From Aspergillus flavus (Eukaryota; Ascomycota; Eurotiomycetes; Eurotiales; Aspergillaceae), in NCBI RefSeq assembly GCF_009017415.1, contig NC_092405.1:4340001-4404000 (forward strand): 64,000 nucleotides of DNA, in the 5' to 3' direction. The translations under genes were made by a program, and so were the position numbers. Under the pieces are notes generated by a model. It was not told the origin of the DNA. It saw only the letters and a program-made list of their open reading frames with translations, and did not search any database. Below are positions 42,677 to 54,156 of the stretch, piece by piece. How positions within the stretch are numbered: the first letter of the stretch is position 1; every line of letters begins with the position of its first letter.

Positions 42677-43790
42677 CTAATCTGCAACTAGTCCCCTTTT
42701 ATCACGGCGTGCCATCAGACTAAAATAATGCGTGGGCTCCCCATGAGTGATGCGGCAATTCTCGTCATGTCGGCTTCTGTAGCTAGCGTGATACCAGTCC
42801 TCCTCATCGGCCTTAACAGTGGTTTTCATACAGTCTAGACACAGCCCATCAAAATAGCCCCTCGTCACCTCAATCGCCTTTCCAACACGTCTCTTCCATT
42901 CGATACCGCAACTAGAACAGGGTTGTCGTGACATTCCTCTCAGCATGCGTTCCTGGTCAAAGTGTTGAAGTCGATTAAGATAGCTTTGTACACTGACCAG
43001 GGAAAACGACCGCTCCTCCAGTGGCTGAACCTTGATTTTGCCCAATTCCCTGAGGTAATTGAAAACGGTTTCATCCTTACAGCTACAAGACCCAGTCTCA
43101 ATCAAGAAATTGATTTTCGCAAATAGCTCCCGGGTCAGGATGTTCCGCAGGCGGCCTTTCGCAGCATTGACCTGTTCTATAGGTGGGTCAAAATTTGTTA
43201 GCATTTAGATGCAGTGTGCATGTATCTTGTGAAGATAGCTCACGGATGATTCTCGGCGGGAGATGCAATCGGACGTTGTCAATCGGGTTGATCTCCATAA
43301 TGTGGCCCTTCTCCTCGTACGCAAGGCGCTTTGTGAGGTCTTGGAAGCCGTGTGCGTAGTCAAAGGCGTAGCAAGGGAGCATCAATTTGTTGGCCAGGTT
43401 ATCGTGGTGTATCCCTGCAGCTGTGGCATTGCGGTACCATCGGATGAACCACTGGAGCAAGTCATTCCGGTCAAACTGGTACTTATCACTAGCCAGTATG
43501 ATATGCCATATATCGGCGACGGAGATATCATCCAACGTCACTACGTTCAAGGTGCCATGGAAATGTCGAAGCCAAATCTCGATGCTTCTCACAGTGTCCT
43601 CTTCCAATGTAATCGTGTCACCCTCGGACTCTGTCCACCTGCCTCCCATCATCACCTGGAAGTACCCGCTTGAGTTTGCCAATGTGTCCCTTTTCACGCG
43701 CAGTGAAGCTGTGCGTTTTAGTAGTTTACGCCTGCCTACTTGACGGAATTCCTTGATCTGGACGGTGAAGTCACTCTGAGCAGTGATCAT
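42677..43790 (-). CDS. BTB/POZ-domain protein, 348 aa, two exons
   Basis: Exons: 43790-43244 and 43176-42677 (1047 bp). The 67-bp intron is GTGAGC..CTAAC..TAG and joins ..RII-QQVNAAKGRL. Residues 1-130 match a fungal BTB fold: SDFTVQI, LRVKRDTLANSSGYFQVMMG, GRWTES, TITLEEDTVRSIEIWLRHFHG, LASDKYQF. The rest is alpha-helical with a Cys pair (QPCSSCGIEW, GLCLDCMKT) that could form a small zinc site. BTB proteins of this type mediate dimerisation and often link targets to Cullin-3 ligases; Eurotiomycetes carry many uncharacterised ones. No signal peptide. Confidence 0.75.
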
Positions 43791-45615
43791 GATATCCTTG
43801 TGTGGAATTTGTGCGTCGCTGGTTGTGGATGACTTTGTTGAATTGTGTCTGTGAGATGAAAGGCTATTAATAAAGGATTATGCTTGTGAACTTCTGGGCA
43901 CTCACCTCGATCTCTCAATTACTCGTACGGTAAAGCTATTACACTGTAGTAAAAACTTGAAGAGATATCCTGTCGAATTTGAAGGCTTTCTGGAATGTGC
44001 TAAAAGTCGCCTTTGCTAGAAAGGTAAGGGGATGTGGTTGAAAGGAGAGTATCATAGACTCGAAGGTCTCACACTGTCGTAGATACTAGTAAAGGCTGAT
44101 GAGAAAGTCCGTGTACAATCTTAGTCAAGATCCTGACGAAACGACGAAGATTCCCTTGACCTCAGTTTGGGTCACTCGAAGTGAGAAAGGTCAAAGCCTC
44201 AGTAGAGATGTATGTAAAAACAAGAACGAAAGTACAGATGCTGAGTCGGATAGTACAAATAGAATGAAGCCAAGAAGATGAAGATAGGAGAAGAGAAAGA
44301 GAGAAAGAAGGGAGGGAAAACGAAGAGGGCTCCTATTGTTGGTGGTTGAGCAGTCAATATCATTCACTCATTCAGCTTTTCTCCGTCGCTTATTACTCCT
44401 TGAACCCACTCTGTGAGCTATTCTCAGTTCTGGTAAAATATGCTCATCTCTCCCACAGTTCACTAACTGTCGTTCATCTTCTCCAGCAACGTCGCCAGCA
44501 TTCTTTGGGTGCTTTAGGGTGACTTCACAACCCTTCATTTCCTCCTAGTACTGATCATGTCTTCACATCTATTGATAGTTCGAGGAGAAATTCGAAGCAT
44601 GATAGCCCAAGAGCAAGAATTGGTCTGATGCTGGGTATGTGTCTCATCGTGGGAAGGATAATTGAAGAAATCAGATGGCGAAACTAGGGAAAGGATAATA
44701 GATGGTAGCAGAAAGAAAGCATTAGTTATCTTACCATATTCAAGCTGCCATTGTCTCTTTCAGCATCACTAAGTACTTCCTTGTACCACTCGTGTTGATA
44801 CTGCCAACTCCAGATTGCTCTAGAAATCTAAATATTTAAATGTCGTCCAGTTGTCATCCCGTGATCCAGTCTATTTCCAACGTCGATCCCTATGTTCGTA
44901 TATAACAACGGGCACCACCTTGGATCTCGACCGCACGAGCACAGAATACAGTATAGACCAAATTGATGTATCTCAGCGTTCCCTGTCTTTTCGGGCCATG
45001 AGTCTGGACCCAATGATACTGCGGGGTTCCCAGCTCAATGCTAGTCCTGGGGTATTCAAAATTCTACACTATCTCAACCCCACCACCCGTGGCATAGAAG
45101 GAGAAGAACGAAAGATATGAAGATGAAACTGTAGCCAGGTTTCAGTGAGCATATATACCTCGGGGAATGAATTAATATCACAGTAGTACATTATCTTTCT
45201 CATTCCTGCTACATCATTGACACTGACTCGTTACCTACTTTGACTGCCCAATCATCCTATGTGCATTTGCCATCACCACCTTTGAGTTAGATGGTGTACT
45301 ACGAATACTGTTTTATACTCATAATGTCTTTACATAAGCAAGAAAGCATTGTCTTCGCGCTCGTGTTGAAGCTGCCGTAGCTCTTACCACCGTTTGACGT
45401 GGTTGCGGCCAGTGAATCGACAATCTACATCTTATGGCTTGACCCCTGACCCTCGACAGGACTCAAGGGACTTCCCTTGTTTCATAATGGTTGAGCGCTG
45501 CCTTCACTAACACAGGAATGATCTCATGATTCCTACTGAGGTACAAATCTAAGCATCCTTCACTTTTTCTTTTGTCCATAACCTTCCCTCTGTTCACCGC
45601 ACACTCTCAGTCAAC
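43791..45615. other. 1.8-kb gene-poor stretch
   Basis: Holds low-complexity purine tracts (AG-rich at about 44277-44325). No gene supported. Confidence 0.5.
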
Positions 45616-46466
45616 ATGACCCACAGAATGTCAACCATCGCGTCCCTTCCGCAGGAGGTCATTGACCAGGTATGGCTTAAATGCCAGTGGACGCTACTGA
45701 GACTAACATAGGAGCTTAGATCGCCATGGTTGTCAGCTACGAACATCGATCAAGCGAGGTGCTCAAAAACCTCCGCCTGGTCAGCAGGCCATTTTAGTAC
45801 AGCGCGTCGCGTATTCTCTTCCGCCGATTCTACATCAACCTTGGATATGCGGATCCTACCTGCCCCAATGAACGGGATGATATCAAAGCATTACTGGAGC
45901 TGTCCCGGTCTGGAGCTAGTCGCTTTATACGGTTCCTGCGAGTTTCCGGTAGCAGTTACAGGCAAAGCTCTGAACCAACTAAGGAGGCAGAGCTGGCGGG
46001 CACTATTGTGAAATGTCTCCGGGGCTATATGCGACCAGACCTTAAAGCATTGGACTTTTATAACATCGGCGATTCAATGCTGCATGAATTCTCTCGTCCT
46101 GCAATGGCCCCTACAATCGCTGGTCTCCGATTTCTCAAAGCTGTTCGATGCCCAGGACGCTCAAATAGTACGGAGATACGCCGCATCTTTCAATACTGTG
46201 AGGGTGTGCAAGCGGTAGAGTGGAGCAACTGCCCAACCTCCTTCGAGGGCCCTACTGGTATCATTCACCCTGAGTCTCTTGCCGGACGCTATGGCTGTAG
46301 TTCCATTTGGAAGGTCTTACAACCGCATACGAATGAGGTAATACCGAGAATTTCTCCCAGAGAAATGAAGTGTTATGGGCGTTACCCGGATTACTGGCGG
46401 CTTTTGCAGCATGACTTAGTAAGACTCAGAACCTGCTCTCTTAATGAGCTTTACGAATACAAATGA
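45616..46466 (+). pseudogene. F-box-like protein with in-frame TAG
   Basis: Exon 1 is 45616-45669 (TIASLPQEVIDQ, an F-box start LPxEV). The intron starts GTATGG, has a CTGAGACTAAC branch region and ends TTAG at 45719. Exon 2 (45720-46466) continues IAMVVSYEHRSSEVLKNLRL and VSRPF, then meets TAG at 45795-45797 followed in frame by YSASRILFRRFYINL. The sequence then continues open for about 220 codons (DLKALDFYNIGDSMLHEFS) to the stop at 46466. CAG (Gln) to TAG is the simplest explanation, so a pseudogene or an allele disabled by one C-to-T change is likely. It probably also lacks its true C-terminus. Confidence 0.6.
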
Positions 46467-46959
46467 AAGCCGGCCTAAAGCGAGAAATTTACTTTTTCGG
46501 AAACTTGCATTTTGGGCATATCCAAATCTCGTCCAGGTGAAGTACAGGATACAGAGAGAATGGCGTCTGCTAAGGTGCTCGACCAGCCCTAGCCTTGTGA
46601 ATTGAAGCGTTGGTTCCACTTCAGAACCTGAATGGTGAAACGGCCGGGGTGACATGAGACATGAGGTAAAGGAAAGTTGCGCTGAAAGAATGAGATATTG
46701 GTAGTTCAACATGATAAATCTTAACCACCCCTTCTAGAAAGTCAGTTTGAGGTGCACATCATAGTTTTCACCCCTAAATGAATACCGACTTTGGCTATCC
46801 TGAGTCCCTTATATCTCGTCCAAACCCCATCACTTACCGAGGGGCGTCCATGCTCAATCGGGTGCTACACTATATTGGGGAAGACGATCGCTAGTTCAAC
46901 GAATATCGGATATCTCAGTCAAACTTCATCTGAACTCAATTGAAATCCCCTCCATACTA
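46467..46959. other. intergenic
   Basis: No gene supported; weak antisense frames only. Confidence 0.45.
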
Positions 46960-47340
46960 TCATTTGAGTACGTATCCCCAATAAAAAAGATCCAAAAACA
47001 GCGTCCCTATCACTGTCAAAACAGGCCGCGTAACGCAGTGATTCCACTCTCCCCTCCCATGTGTCCAACAGACTGGAAACCCATCAACATACGCTACTGC
47101 GCTGGTCGCAATCATGATCCGCGACAGTTTTTGGATGACAGGAGAAAGGAGCTGAAACAAGGCCGCGCCCATGGAAACATCTCTCGCACCGTAGACCACC
47201 ATCAAGCTGTTCACAAAATCCCTCTCCACGGGGCGAAGTCGGTACCTCGAACTCAAAGAAGCTCATACCAGCGACTGCAACAGACAAGGCTGCACAGAGA
47301 CCACGGTAGCCCTAGTCTCGATGATGCCATAGAGATCTTT
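46960..47340 (-). pseudogene. DUF4267-like small membrane protein, frameshifted
   Basis: The upstream minus-strand frame gives MSFFEFEVPTSPR (about 47287-47250). A different frame then continues PVERDFVNSLMVVYGARDVS, MGAALFQLL, IMIATSAVAYVDGFPVCW, RGEWNHCVTRPVLTVIG, ending 46960. Together these recreate the order of conserved elements I recall in the fungal DUF4267 family: FFEFE, a short hydrophilic link, YGARD, DG and GEWNH. The shift is near 47236-47247. A stop also interrupts the upstream frame. No intron I tried reconnects the two frames. Function unknown. Confidence 0.5.
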
Positions 47341-48130
47341 CTTCTGAGAAAGAATAAAGGCCTGAAGCAAGGCCACAGACAATCAGCATTGCTGCTTTCC
47401 CGCCCAGGATGTTGTTGCTCCCAGCTCGGAATATATTTATGCGTGCGACGTGTCCAAATCACTCATTTTGTGTTTCTATTTCAGACTGGTTAGATCATAA
47501 AATACTAATCTTGTACCGATACGTTGGCTGCTACTGATATCTGTTGCCGTGTGGCCAATCCATGACTCCTCAGAATGTTTCTAAACTGTTCAAGTGCATC
47601 GTAATTGTCGTTCTATAAAAGTAGGTCTGAACGTGTCGTGGGGGATGCCTTGACCTGGAAGGCTGTTCACGGTGAGCTCTCCGATCCGTATATCTTCAGC
47701 CCCGCATTTATAATCGTATGAGCGCCGGATAACGTTTCTTATTTGTTCTCAGTTGATACACAGAACACTGCTGGGTCTATCCCTGGCTATGACCCTATCT
47801 TGGTACTTTTATGCGTGTCTTCCCCTCTTTCCTTTGCTCTACCCCGCACCACTGAAGCCTTATTTCTACGAGATAGAACGTTCCTTCACCTCACGGCACA
47901 CCTTCACTACCACAGCGTATACCGACACAGGAATAAACTACTAAAAACTGTACAAGGCTGTACTCCTTCCAAGATGGTCCCCGATGTTGCTCCTCAAACT
48001 GCCAATCCCATTACCGGTAGCAGCGAGACTGAGGTGAGATTCCTCTATCGGAGCACCTCCGAGCTATTCCCATCAGGCTTACATCCTCACCTGAAAGTAG
48101 CTAACAAGCAAAAAGCGTGACAACAGACCG
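47341..48130. other. intergenic; upstream of alcohol dehydrogenase
   Basis: Overlapping short frames, including 125 codons at 47743-48120, show no domain; 47969-48117 lies immediately before the dehydrogenase gene and may contain its 5' UTR. Confidence 0.4.
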
Positions 48131-49331
48131 ATGATGAAAGCCCTTGTTTATACAGGACCAAACAAACTCGAAGTCCTGGATCGCCCAATGCCAGTCATAC
48201 AATCCCCCACGGATGCGATTTTGAAGATGCTCCACAGCACAATCTGCGGTACCGACCTACACATTCTGAAAGGCGACGTGCCAGCAATTCCATACGATCG
48301 AGTCCTGGGCCATGAAGGCGTGGGCACGGTTATATCCGTAGGACCTGCTATTGATGGGCTGTCGGTCGGGGACAATGTCGTGATTGCCGCAATCACCGCG
48401 TGCAAAGTTTGCGCATCTTGCCGAAAGGGGCTGGAGGCTCATTGTATAACTGGCGGCTGGCAACTGGGCAATAAGGTCGACGGAACGCAGGCAGAATATG
48501 TTCGCATTCCACACGCAACCTCTTCTTTGTATAAGATTCCGGAAGGCCTTGACCTTAGAGCCTGTGCTGCTATCTCGGATGCACTCCCGACGGGACTAGA
48601 ATGCGGGACAATTAGCGCTCATGTTCAACCTGGGAGTACTGTTGCAATCATTGGGGCAGGACCCGTGGGTCTGGCGGTTATGCTGACTGCTAGATTATAC
48701 ACACCTTCTCAAATTGTCATGATTGACTTGGACGACACCAGGTTGGAACATGCGAAGAGGCTCGGTGCTGATCATGCCGTTAATCCAGGAAAGCTGGATG
48801 CGATGGAAACATTGAACACATTTACGGAAGGGCAGGGCTTTGATTGTGTTATTGAAGCCGTGGGGATCCCGAAAACCTTCGAAATGTGTCAGAAATTAGT
48901 CGCGCCAGGAGGTTCCATAGCTAATGTTGGTGTTCATGGGCATCCTGTTAATTTGGACCTCCACAAACTTTGGGATCGCAATATCAGTAAGTCTTTTTCC
49001 CCAAATAATACTCAGTCATTATACGATCCACGAAAGTGGTCCTCCGTTTCAGAACACCAAGTAACTGTACGCTGTAGGCATTAAGATGCAGTTACTGAAC
49101 GCCGTAAGCATCCCAACCCTCCTTCGACTTTATCAATCGGGCCATATAAAACCTTCTAATCTATTTACTCACCGTAAGTGGCCAATCGAATGTCCTTACA
49201 CATTGCCAGGCTTTGTCGTCCTATATCTAAACTTGGCTACAGATTATCCCTTCTCAGAAGTTCATAAGGCATATCATAGCTTCCAAATGGCGGCCCAGGA
49301 AGGTGCTTTGAAGGTTGCGATTGACTTCTAA
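48131..49331 (+). CDS. zinc-dependent alcohol dehydrogenase (MDR), 346 aa, three exons
   Basis: Exons: 48131-48986, 49078-49173, 49243-49331 (1041 bp). Introns are GTAAGT..CTGTAG and GTAAGT..CTACAG. The product has MKALVYTGPNKLEV, the catalytic-zinc residues in STICGTDLHILKG (Cys, His) and LGHEGVG (His-Glu), four structural Cys in CKVCASCRKGLEAHC, and the Rossmann motif VAIIGAGPVGLAVML. It ends QMAAQEGALKVAIDF, as normal for the family. It interconverts alcohol and aldehyde or ketone using NAD(P). A Met two codons later (48134) is an alternative start. No cluster link is apparent. Confidence 0.92.
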
Positions 49332-49611
49332 TCCCATTTAAGATCTCTCGGATCGTTTGGTCGATGCCATGACATGTTTAAGTCACGCACTAGCTAGGTA
49401 GAACCGATCAGCTTAAGGCAGGTACAAAGTGCCTAGTCACATAGAATATCCATCCAAGCTCAACAGTTTCCAGCATACATATAATTACTATATTCACTAG
49501 TAGAAATAGTAGAAACTCTCTCATCCGTTGATATATAGTATCGACAGTACTATTATAATACTTTAGAAGGAGCCTTACAGAAGATGAGTCTCAAAAATAC
49601 CTCGGTGTGCC

Positions 49612-51429
49612 CTACATATATCCATTAAATCCTTCCACGCCTTCCATAAATTCCTCTATGTCGGCCCTGTTTTTCATCCGCTCTCTCAATTGTGAAAGTA
49701 CTGTCTCAATCCCCTGCTGTTTAAAAGTAGGTTCTACCCTAGCATTGAGGAGTATTGTAACTGCACGCCTAGAGCCCCAGCCCAGAGAATCACATAAGCA
49801 GTCATCGTGATCTGAATTTTGCAAGTCGCCTCTTGTAGCGTGGAGGCCCAGCAGAAGCTGCACGATGTCCGCATGCCCAGCGTCTGCTGCCTTTCTAATC
49901 GGAAGGTAACCCCGTTTATCCTTTATATTTAGCAAGATATCTTTATGGGCAACGAGTAGGCGAACCACTGCTTCGTGCCGTCTGCTACATGCCAATGAAA
50001 GGGCAGTGTCGCCGTCGTCACTCATCGAATTGACCTCAATCTCTTTCCTAGCCAGCAATGCGTCCACAATCCGCATGCTGCCACGTTTAGCAGCACGTAA
50101 AAGTGGTGACATACCGGATTCTCCTTTTAGGTTCAGGTCCACAGCCTCGCAACTTAGCAAAAGGCGTACGACATCTTCGTGTTCTCCACGTATAGCTGCC
50201 AAAAGAGGTGTTGACCCGCCGTAGGAGAGTATATTGGGAAGTAGGTCTTGTCTCTGGAGGAATTGCCGAACTGTGTCACTGTACCCTCTGACAGCAGCTT
50301 CCCAGAGGGGCGTTGAGCCCTCGTCCATATGAGCATTCGGATTCACATCGGTTCGTTCTAAGAGAAGTTTAACAACTGAAGCATGTCCGTAACGTGATGC
50401 CCACCACAGCAGCGTCTCTCCGGCATGTTTACAGTCATCCGGCCTGGTGTCGGAATGGCCAAAGAGTAACTGAACCATTTGCGGGTTTCCCCCACACACT
50501 GAGTGCCACATTAAGCACAAATCTCCTCCGGTGGGGTTGCATGTTACTTTCACATCTTTATGCTTCAAAAGTAGCCGGGCGATCTTGGTGTGCCCCAGAG
50601 TGCAGGACCACCAAAGGGCGGTGTAATCCTTGATATCAAGTGCGTTAACATCTAGACTCTCATGTTGGGTAAGTAATTGCACTATTTCCTTGTTCCCTTC
50701 ACGGACAGCTAGCGTTAGCGGAGGCCCTGATTCACCCTCGGTATTGGGGTTGGACTTGCAACCGAGCAAAAGCTCAACAACAGCTGCGCTTTTACTGCAA
50801 ACTGCGGCGTAGAGTGGAGTACCCAAATAGTCATCGTAGATATCCATATCTGCCCCCTTGTCCAGGAATGACGCCAAGAGCGCCCTATCCCCGGAGTAGG
50901 CCGCCACCGAGACGCTATTGCGGAGACAATGTTGATATAGCAGGTCGTGCGGCCATTCCAGTAGCTCATTCACTGTTTCAGTACCTCGAAATCTAATCGC
51001 GAGCTGAGAGGCCAGTTTCCTTAGATCATAACCTCGGAGACTGAACGACTCTTCAGTGTCTTTCTCCTTGGGGCTCTTTCCGTCAAGATGGACGCCTCCT
51101 ATCATTAGCTTTTCATATAGGAGCCATGAAGCTGTCTCTCCTTTCAGGGAACGCCACTCTTTCACGCTCCGGAGATCAAGTTTTAGAAATGCCAGGCGTG
51201 AGATGACGGTATCGAAAGCTTCTGTAAGTAACGGTGTCAGATTCCACTATTGTAGACACAGTTTATCAGAACGTTGCCTACTGCAAACTCCCCTCAGTTG
51301 GACCAGGCCATGAGCATTCCACTCGAGCTGATAATAGAAGGACCAACCACTAGTAATCCACCAACCGTTTGGAATGAGAGGATCAAAAATATGATTCAGT
51401 ATCTCCAATGGAAGAGTTGAAAAGGACAT
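49612..51429 (-). CDS. F-box/ankyrin-repeat protein, interrupted by TAG or a 42-bp intron
   Basis: The minus-strand frame opens at 51429 with an F-box (FSTLPLEILNHIFDPLIP) and runs to TAG 51247-51249. The same frame resumes at once (WNLTPLLTEAFDTVISRL) and continues to the stop at 49612. From about residue 180 there are roughly eleven ankyrin repeats, e.g. GTPLYAAVCSKSAAVVELLL, GETLLWWASRYGHASVVKLL, GSTPLLAAIRGEHEDVVRLL. Either a phase-0 intron of 42 bp (starting GTTTGC, ending CAATAG) removes the stop, or the gene is disabled by a CAG-to-TAG change. The donor is poor. A protein of this type would present substrates to an SCF ubiquitin ligase. A start at 51165 would drop the F-box. Confidence 0.65.
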
Positions 51430-52190
51430 GATGCACTTTGCAGCGGTTCTTAACCAACGTGCTCCACGAGATAGCTGACTTGGGCGTTGTTTATCGATAA
51501 ACCCTTACATCAAAATAACATGATCTAAGTCAATGACGATGGGTCTTTTGGTTGACTACCGTTATACACACCAGCGCAGTATTCTACCGGGCAGGCTATT
51601 TTTAATGGTCTATTGCCAAAGGGTATTCTTGGCTTCTCAGCCAAATGATTCGTCATACATCCAACATTTTTAGTTATTTCAGAATGTCGAGGAGCAACCC
51701 TGCCGTTTCGTGCTTTATTGATGAGGCTTTTTTCTACGCTTCTGTCCTATTTTTTGTTGCCATTCTGGAGGTTCTGCAAAATCAGCTTCTTTAACTACTT
51801 CTTGATACAAAGGGAGACAGGAAAAGAGCATTGCCTTATCCTTGTCTTTGTCCATCTTTGTCTCCCTTGAACCTTTCTTTGGCTGTCTTGAATCTCTTCC
51901 ATCATGCTAGGGAGGCCAATTGATCGAACATCGAGTACTTCCTCCCTGAATGTGGTTCACAACAAAGGTTAGCAAGAAACCAAAGCTGTGACAGCAATGG
52001 GGCACGTTCCAAGGTATTTAAATCGCTGCAGTCATTCATTGATTCTAACCTTTTGCTATTACCATGCATTCCCAGACAGCGTTGCTTCCATTCTCCAGTC
52101 ATCGACAAGCAAGTGTTGTGAGCTCTAACCTCTAAGGCTCCAGTAATAGTGATACAAAAACTTGCTTAGATATTAATCCTATCTAAGTCG
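51430..52190. other. intergenic
   Basis: AT-rich; no supported gene. Confidence 0.5.
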
Positions 52191-53050
52191 TACGTACAAA
52201 GGCCTGAGTGGTGTTGTCGGTCATATCCCTCTTTCGGAATTCCTCATAAGATTTCTCCAGGGTATCGATGTAATCCGAGGCATACTCTACCTTTCTCAAG
52301 TGGCCTATAAGTTGAAGGTACGGTTCATTTCCTCGATTTGGGGACCATCTTTTGAAGTAAAATGCGTTCCATACCCATTCAGCAACTCAATAGCCTCGAC
52401 ATCATCAGTTACATATTCGAAGTTAGCTGGAACTATCGTAAAGGGGTCTTGTGTTTATACATACCAACCTTATCAAACGCTGAGGGCGGGATCGCATAAA
52501 TCATCTGGAACAAGTAAGTGTCCTGTCGAGCGTTTTCTCCTTTGTAGAAGTGCGCATCCTCGACAATATCTGCACTATGAATTGTATTGTTCCCTGCCTC
52601 GATGTCATCCTGGTCTTTCTCGGTAAATCTCACCCTTTTTTCTTCTTATTCCGTCTTTTGTATTGCAAATGCAGAAACCTCTTTCTGGCAATAGTCACAA
52701 ATGTGGCTCGCCTTCTCGCTTCTTTTGCCAAAGATAAACCCGTGTTGTTTCCAAGTGTGCCAACACCCTCCACCCTTTCTATCTCAAGGTTCTCTTGGTC
52801 GATCCTTGTACGAAGTGGTTCTTTCAAGTTGTTGGGATTATCATTGGTCTCGGTATTCCATGGTATTTCCAGGTCTATTATCGCACGCAGTTTCTTCTCG
52901 GGTTCATGGGATGTAGGAAGGAATGTTTCGGTCCTTTTGGAGGCAACATCGGCTGTCGACCAGCTTGTGAAGGCATGTTGAAAATTAGATACGAAGAGGG
53001 TACGAAGAGGCCACAGGAAGAAACCGCGTTTCTACGATGTTTTATATAAC
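52191..53050 (-). pseudogene. coding remnants of an unrecognised gene
   Basis: Reading leftward on the minus strand, several stretches look coding but lie in different frames: from 52956 a frame starting MPSQAGRQPMLPPKG; then KRSEKASHICDYCQKEVSAF (a C-x2-C pair) near 52700; then RFTEKDQDDIEAGNNTIHSA and QMIYAIPPSAFDKV (52633-52465); after a possible 38-bp intron, EYVTDDVEAIELLNGYGTHF to a stop at about 52308; then YASDYIDTLEKSYEEF and RDMTDNTTQAF (about 52290-52200). Stops separate the blocks and no single splicing scheme joins them all. This is likely a decayed gene; family unknown. Confidence 0.35.
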
Positions 53051-53267
53051 GCTTTCCTCCAATCCTAAAGCCATCTCTTTGTCCGGGAGAAATATTAACA
53101 CATCACAAGCACTATCAATTTCTATGTGATTCCAAAATGGGCAGAATAGATAAATCAGCATACTATATCATGATCTTACTGTATATCAGAGTAGAGGCTG
53201 CGCATCTGAGTCAAACACTCAGAGATCAGTGTTAAACAGGACGTTCTGGTAAAGGGTGTCATTGAAT

Positions 53268-53303
53268 GGTGTGCCTTTGCCTGGTGTGCCTTTGCCTGGT
53301 GTG
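53268..53303. repeat. 15-bp tandem repeat, 2.4 copies
   Basis: Unit GGTGTGCCTTTGCCT occurs exactly at 53268-53282 and 53283-53297, with a partial third copy. Confidence 0.9.
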
Positions 53304-53720
53304 GCACTGTAAGGTCAATCACTTAGTAACAGGCGTTTTAGGCTCTTGCTAACACACTCTGTCTCCGACATATTGCTTTTTTCTTTCCTTTCCTCCTTTC
53401 TCCCTTTCTCCCCTTTTCTTCCTTTCTTCCTTTCTTCCGAGATAGCTGAGAAATGTGGGAACACCCTGCATACACATGTAAGAGTGTGTAAGAAATCACA
53501 GTGCTGTCCTTTAATTTTACTCCAGCTTTGTAGCCTGTTAAAGAAAGACATGGCGCAATGCTGAACATGTACAGTTGAGTAATTCAATGCCATCATGTAG
53601 GCATTTGTGCTAGGTTTACTGTCAAGAAGTCACATAAACTGCCTATCTACCTACTCCAGAGTGTCGAGTTCTGCACATCTCTATTTACTCGGTACTACCA
53701 GAGCTACTATTCAACTAAAC

Positions 53721-53770
53721 ACACACACAGGGAGAGACAGACAGAGGGAGAGAGAGAGAGAGAGAGGGAG
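53721..53770. repeat. CA/GA microsatellite
   Basis: (CA)5 at 53721-53730 is followed by a purine-rich GA tract to about 53770, about 30 bp before an ATG at 53798; it could be a promoter or 5' UTR element. Confidence 0.8.
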
Positions 53771-53797
53771 TTCACAAACCGAACGATTATTTTCAGA

Positions 53798-54070
53798 ATG
53801 AACAATGAGCAAGAAAACCGGACCCGAAGCAGCTCTAAACGCCCCAAGTGGGTAATGGAAAAATTGACCCGACCAGAGCCGGAATCCCATGCTAAGAGAC
53901 ATTACTTCATTGCCAAGTTTAAGCGCGACAAGCTAGGAGTTCCTCTCGATGCCCGTGATCATGCATACCTCACAGGGCCACCGATAGAAGTCGACGGGTA
54001 TTTATCAAAGGATACAGAGTTATATGAGCAGGGGTATCGACATGATTATGACATCCTTGAGACTCTCTAA
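53798..54070 (+). CDS. hypothetical protein, 90 aa
   Basis: Single short frame starting just after a GA-rich tract. Product is hydrophilic with a basic N-terminus (RTRSSSKRPKWVMEKL) and acidic/aromatic C-terminus (YEQGYRHDYDILETL). No domain, signal peptide or membrane segment. It may be the first exon of a gene that includes the next frame, but I found no convincing splice join. Confidence 0.35.
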   Translation: MNNEQENRTRSSSKRPKWVMEKLTRPEPESHAKRHYFIAKFKRDKLGVPLDARDHAYLTGPPIEVDGYLSKDTELYEQGYRHDYDILETL

Positions 54071-54156
54071 GGAACGAGAAGGGATCCTCTTGACTTTTAT
54101 ATATGTTCGTATCCACCAACAGATAGATACATTGCTGTGATTGACATTGCATAGTT

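Larger units (their letters stand above)
53051..53797. other. intergenic with low-complexity tracts
   Basis: Contains a 15-bp tandem repeat, a long pyrimidine tract (about 53376-53441) and a CA/GA microsatellite listed separately. No gene supported. Confidence 0.5.

Noticed and set aside
45616..51429. Reassigned or programmed read-through TAG as a new genetic-code feature
   Set aside because: Most genes in the window use normal stops, including TAG as a terminal stop; simple nonsense decay explains the three cases better.
52550..52981. 143-aa hydrophobic plus frame
   Set aside because: Overlaps the minus-strand coding remnants; hydrophobic content is the complement of a charged sequence.
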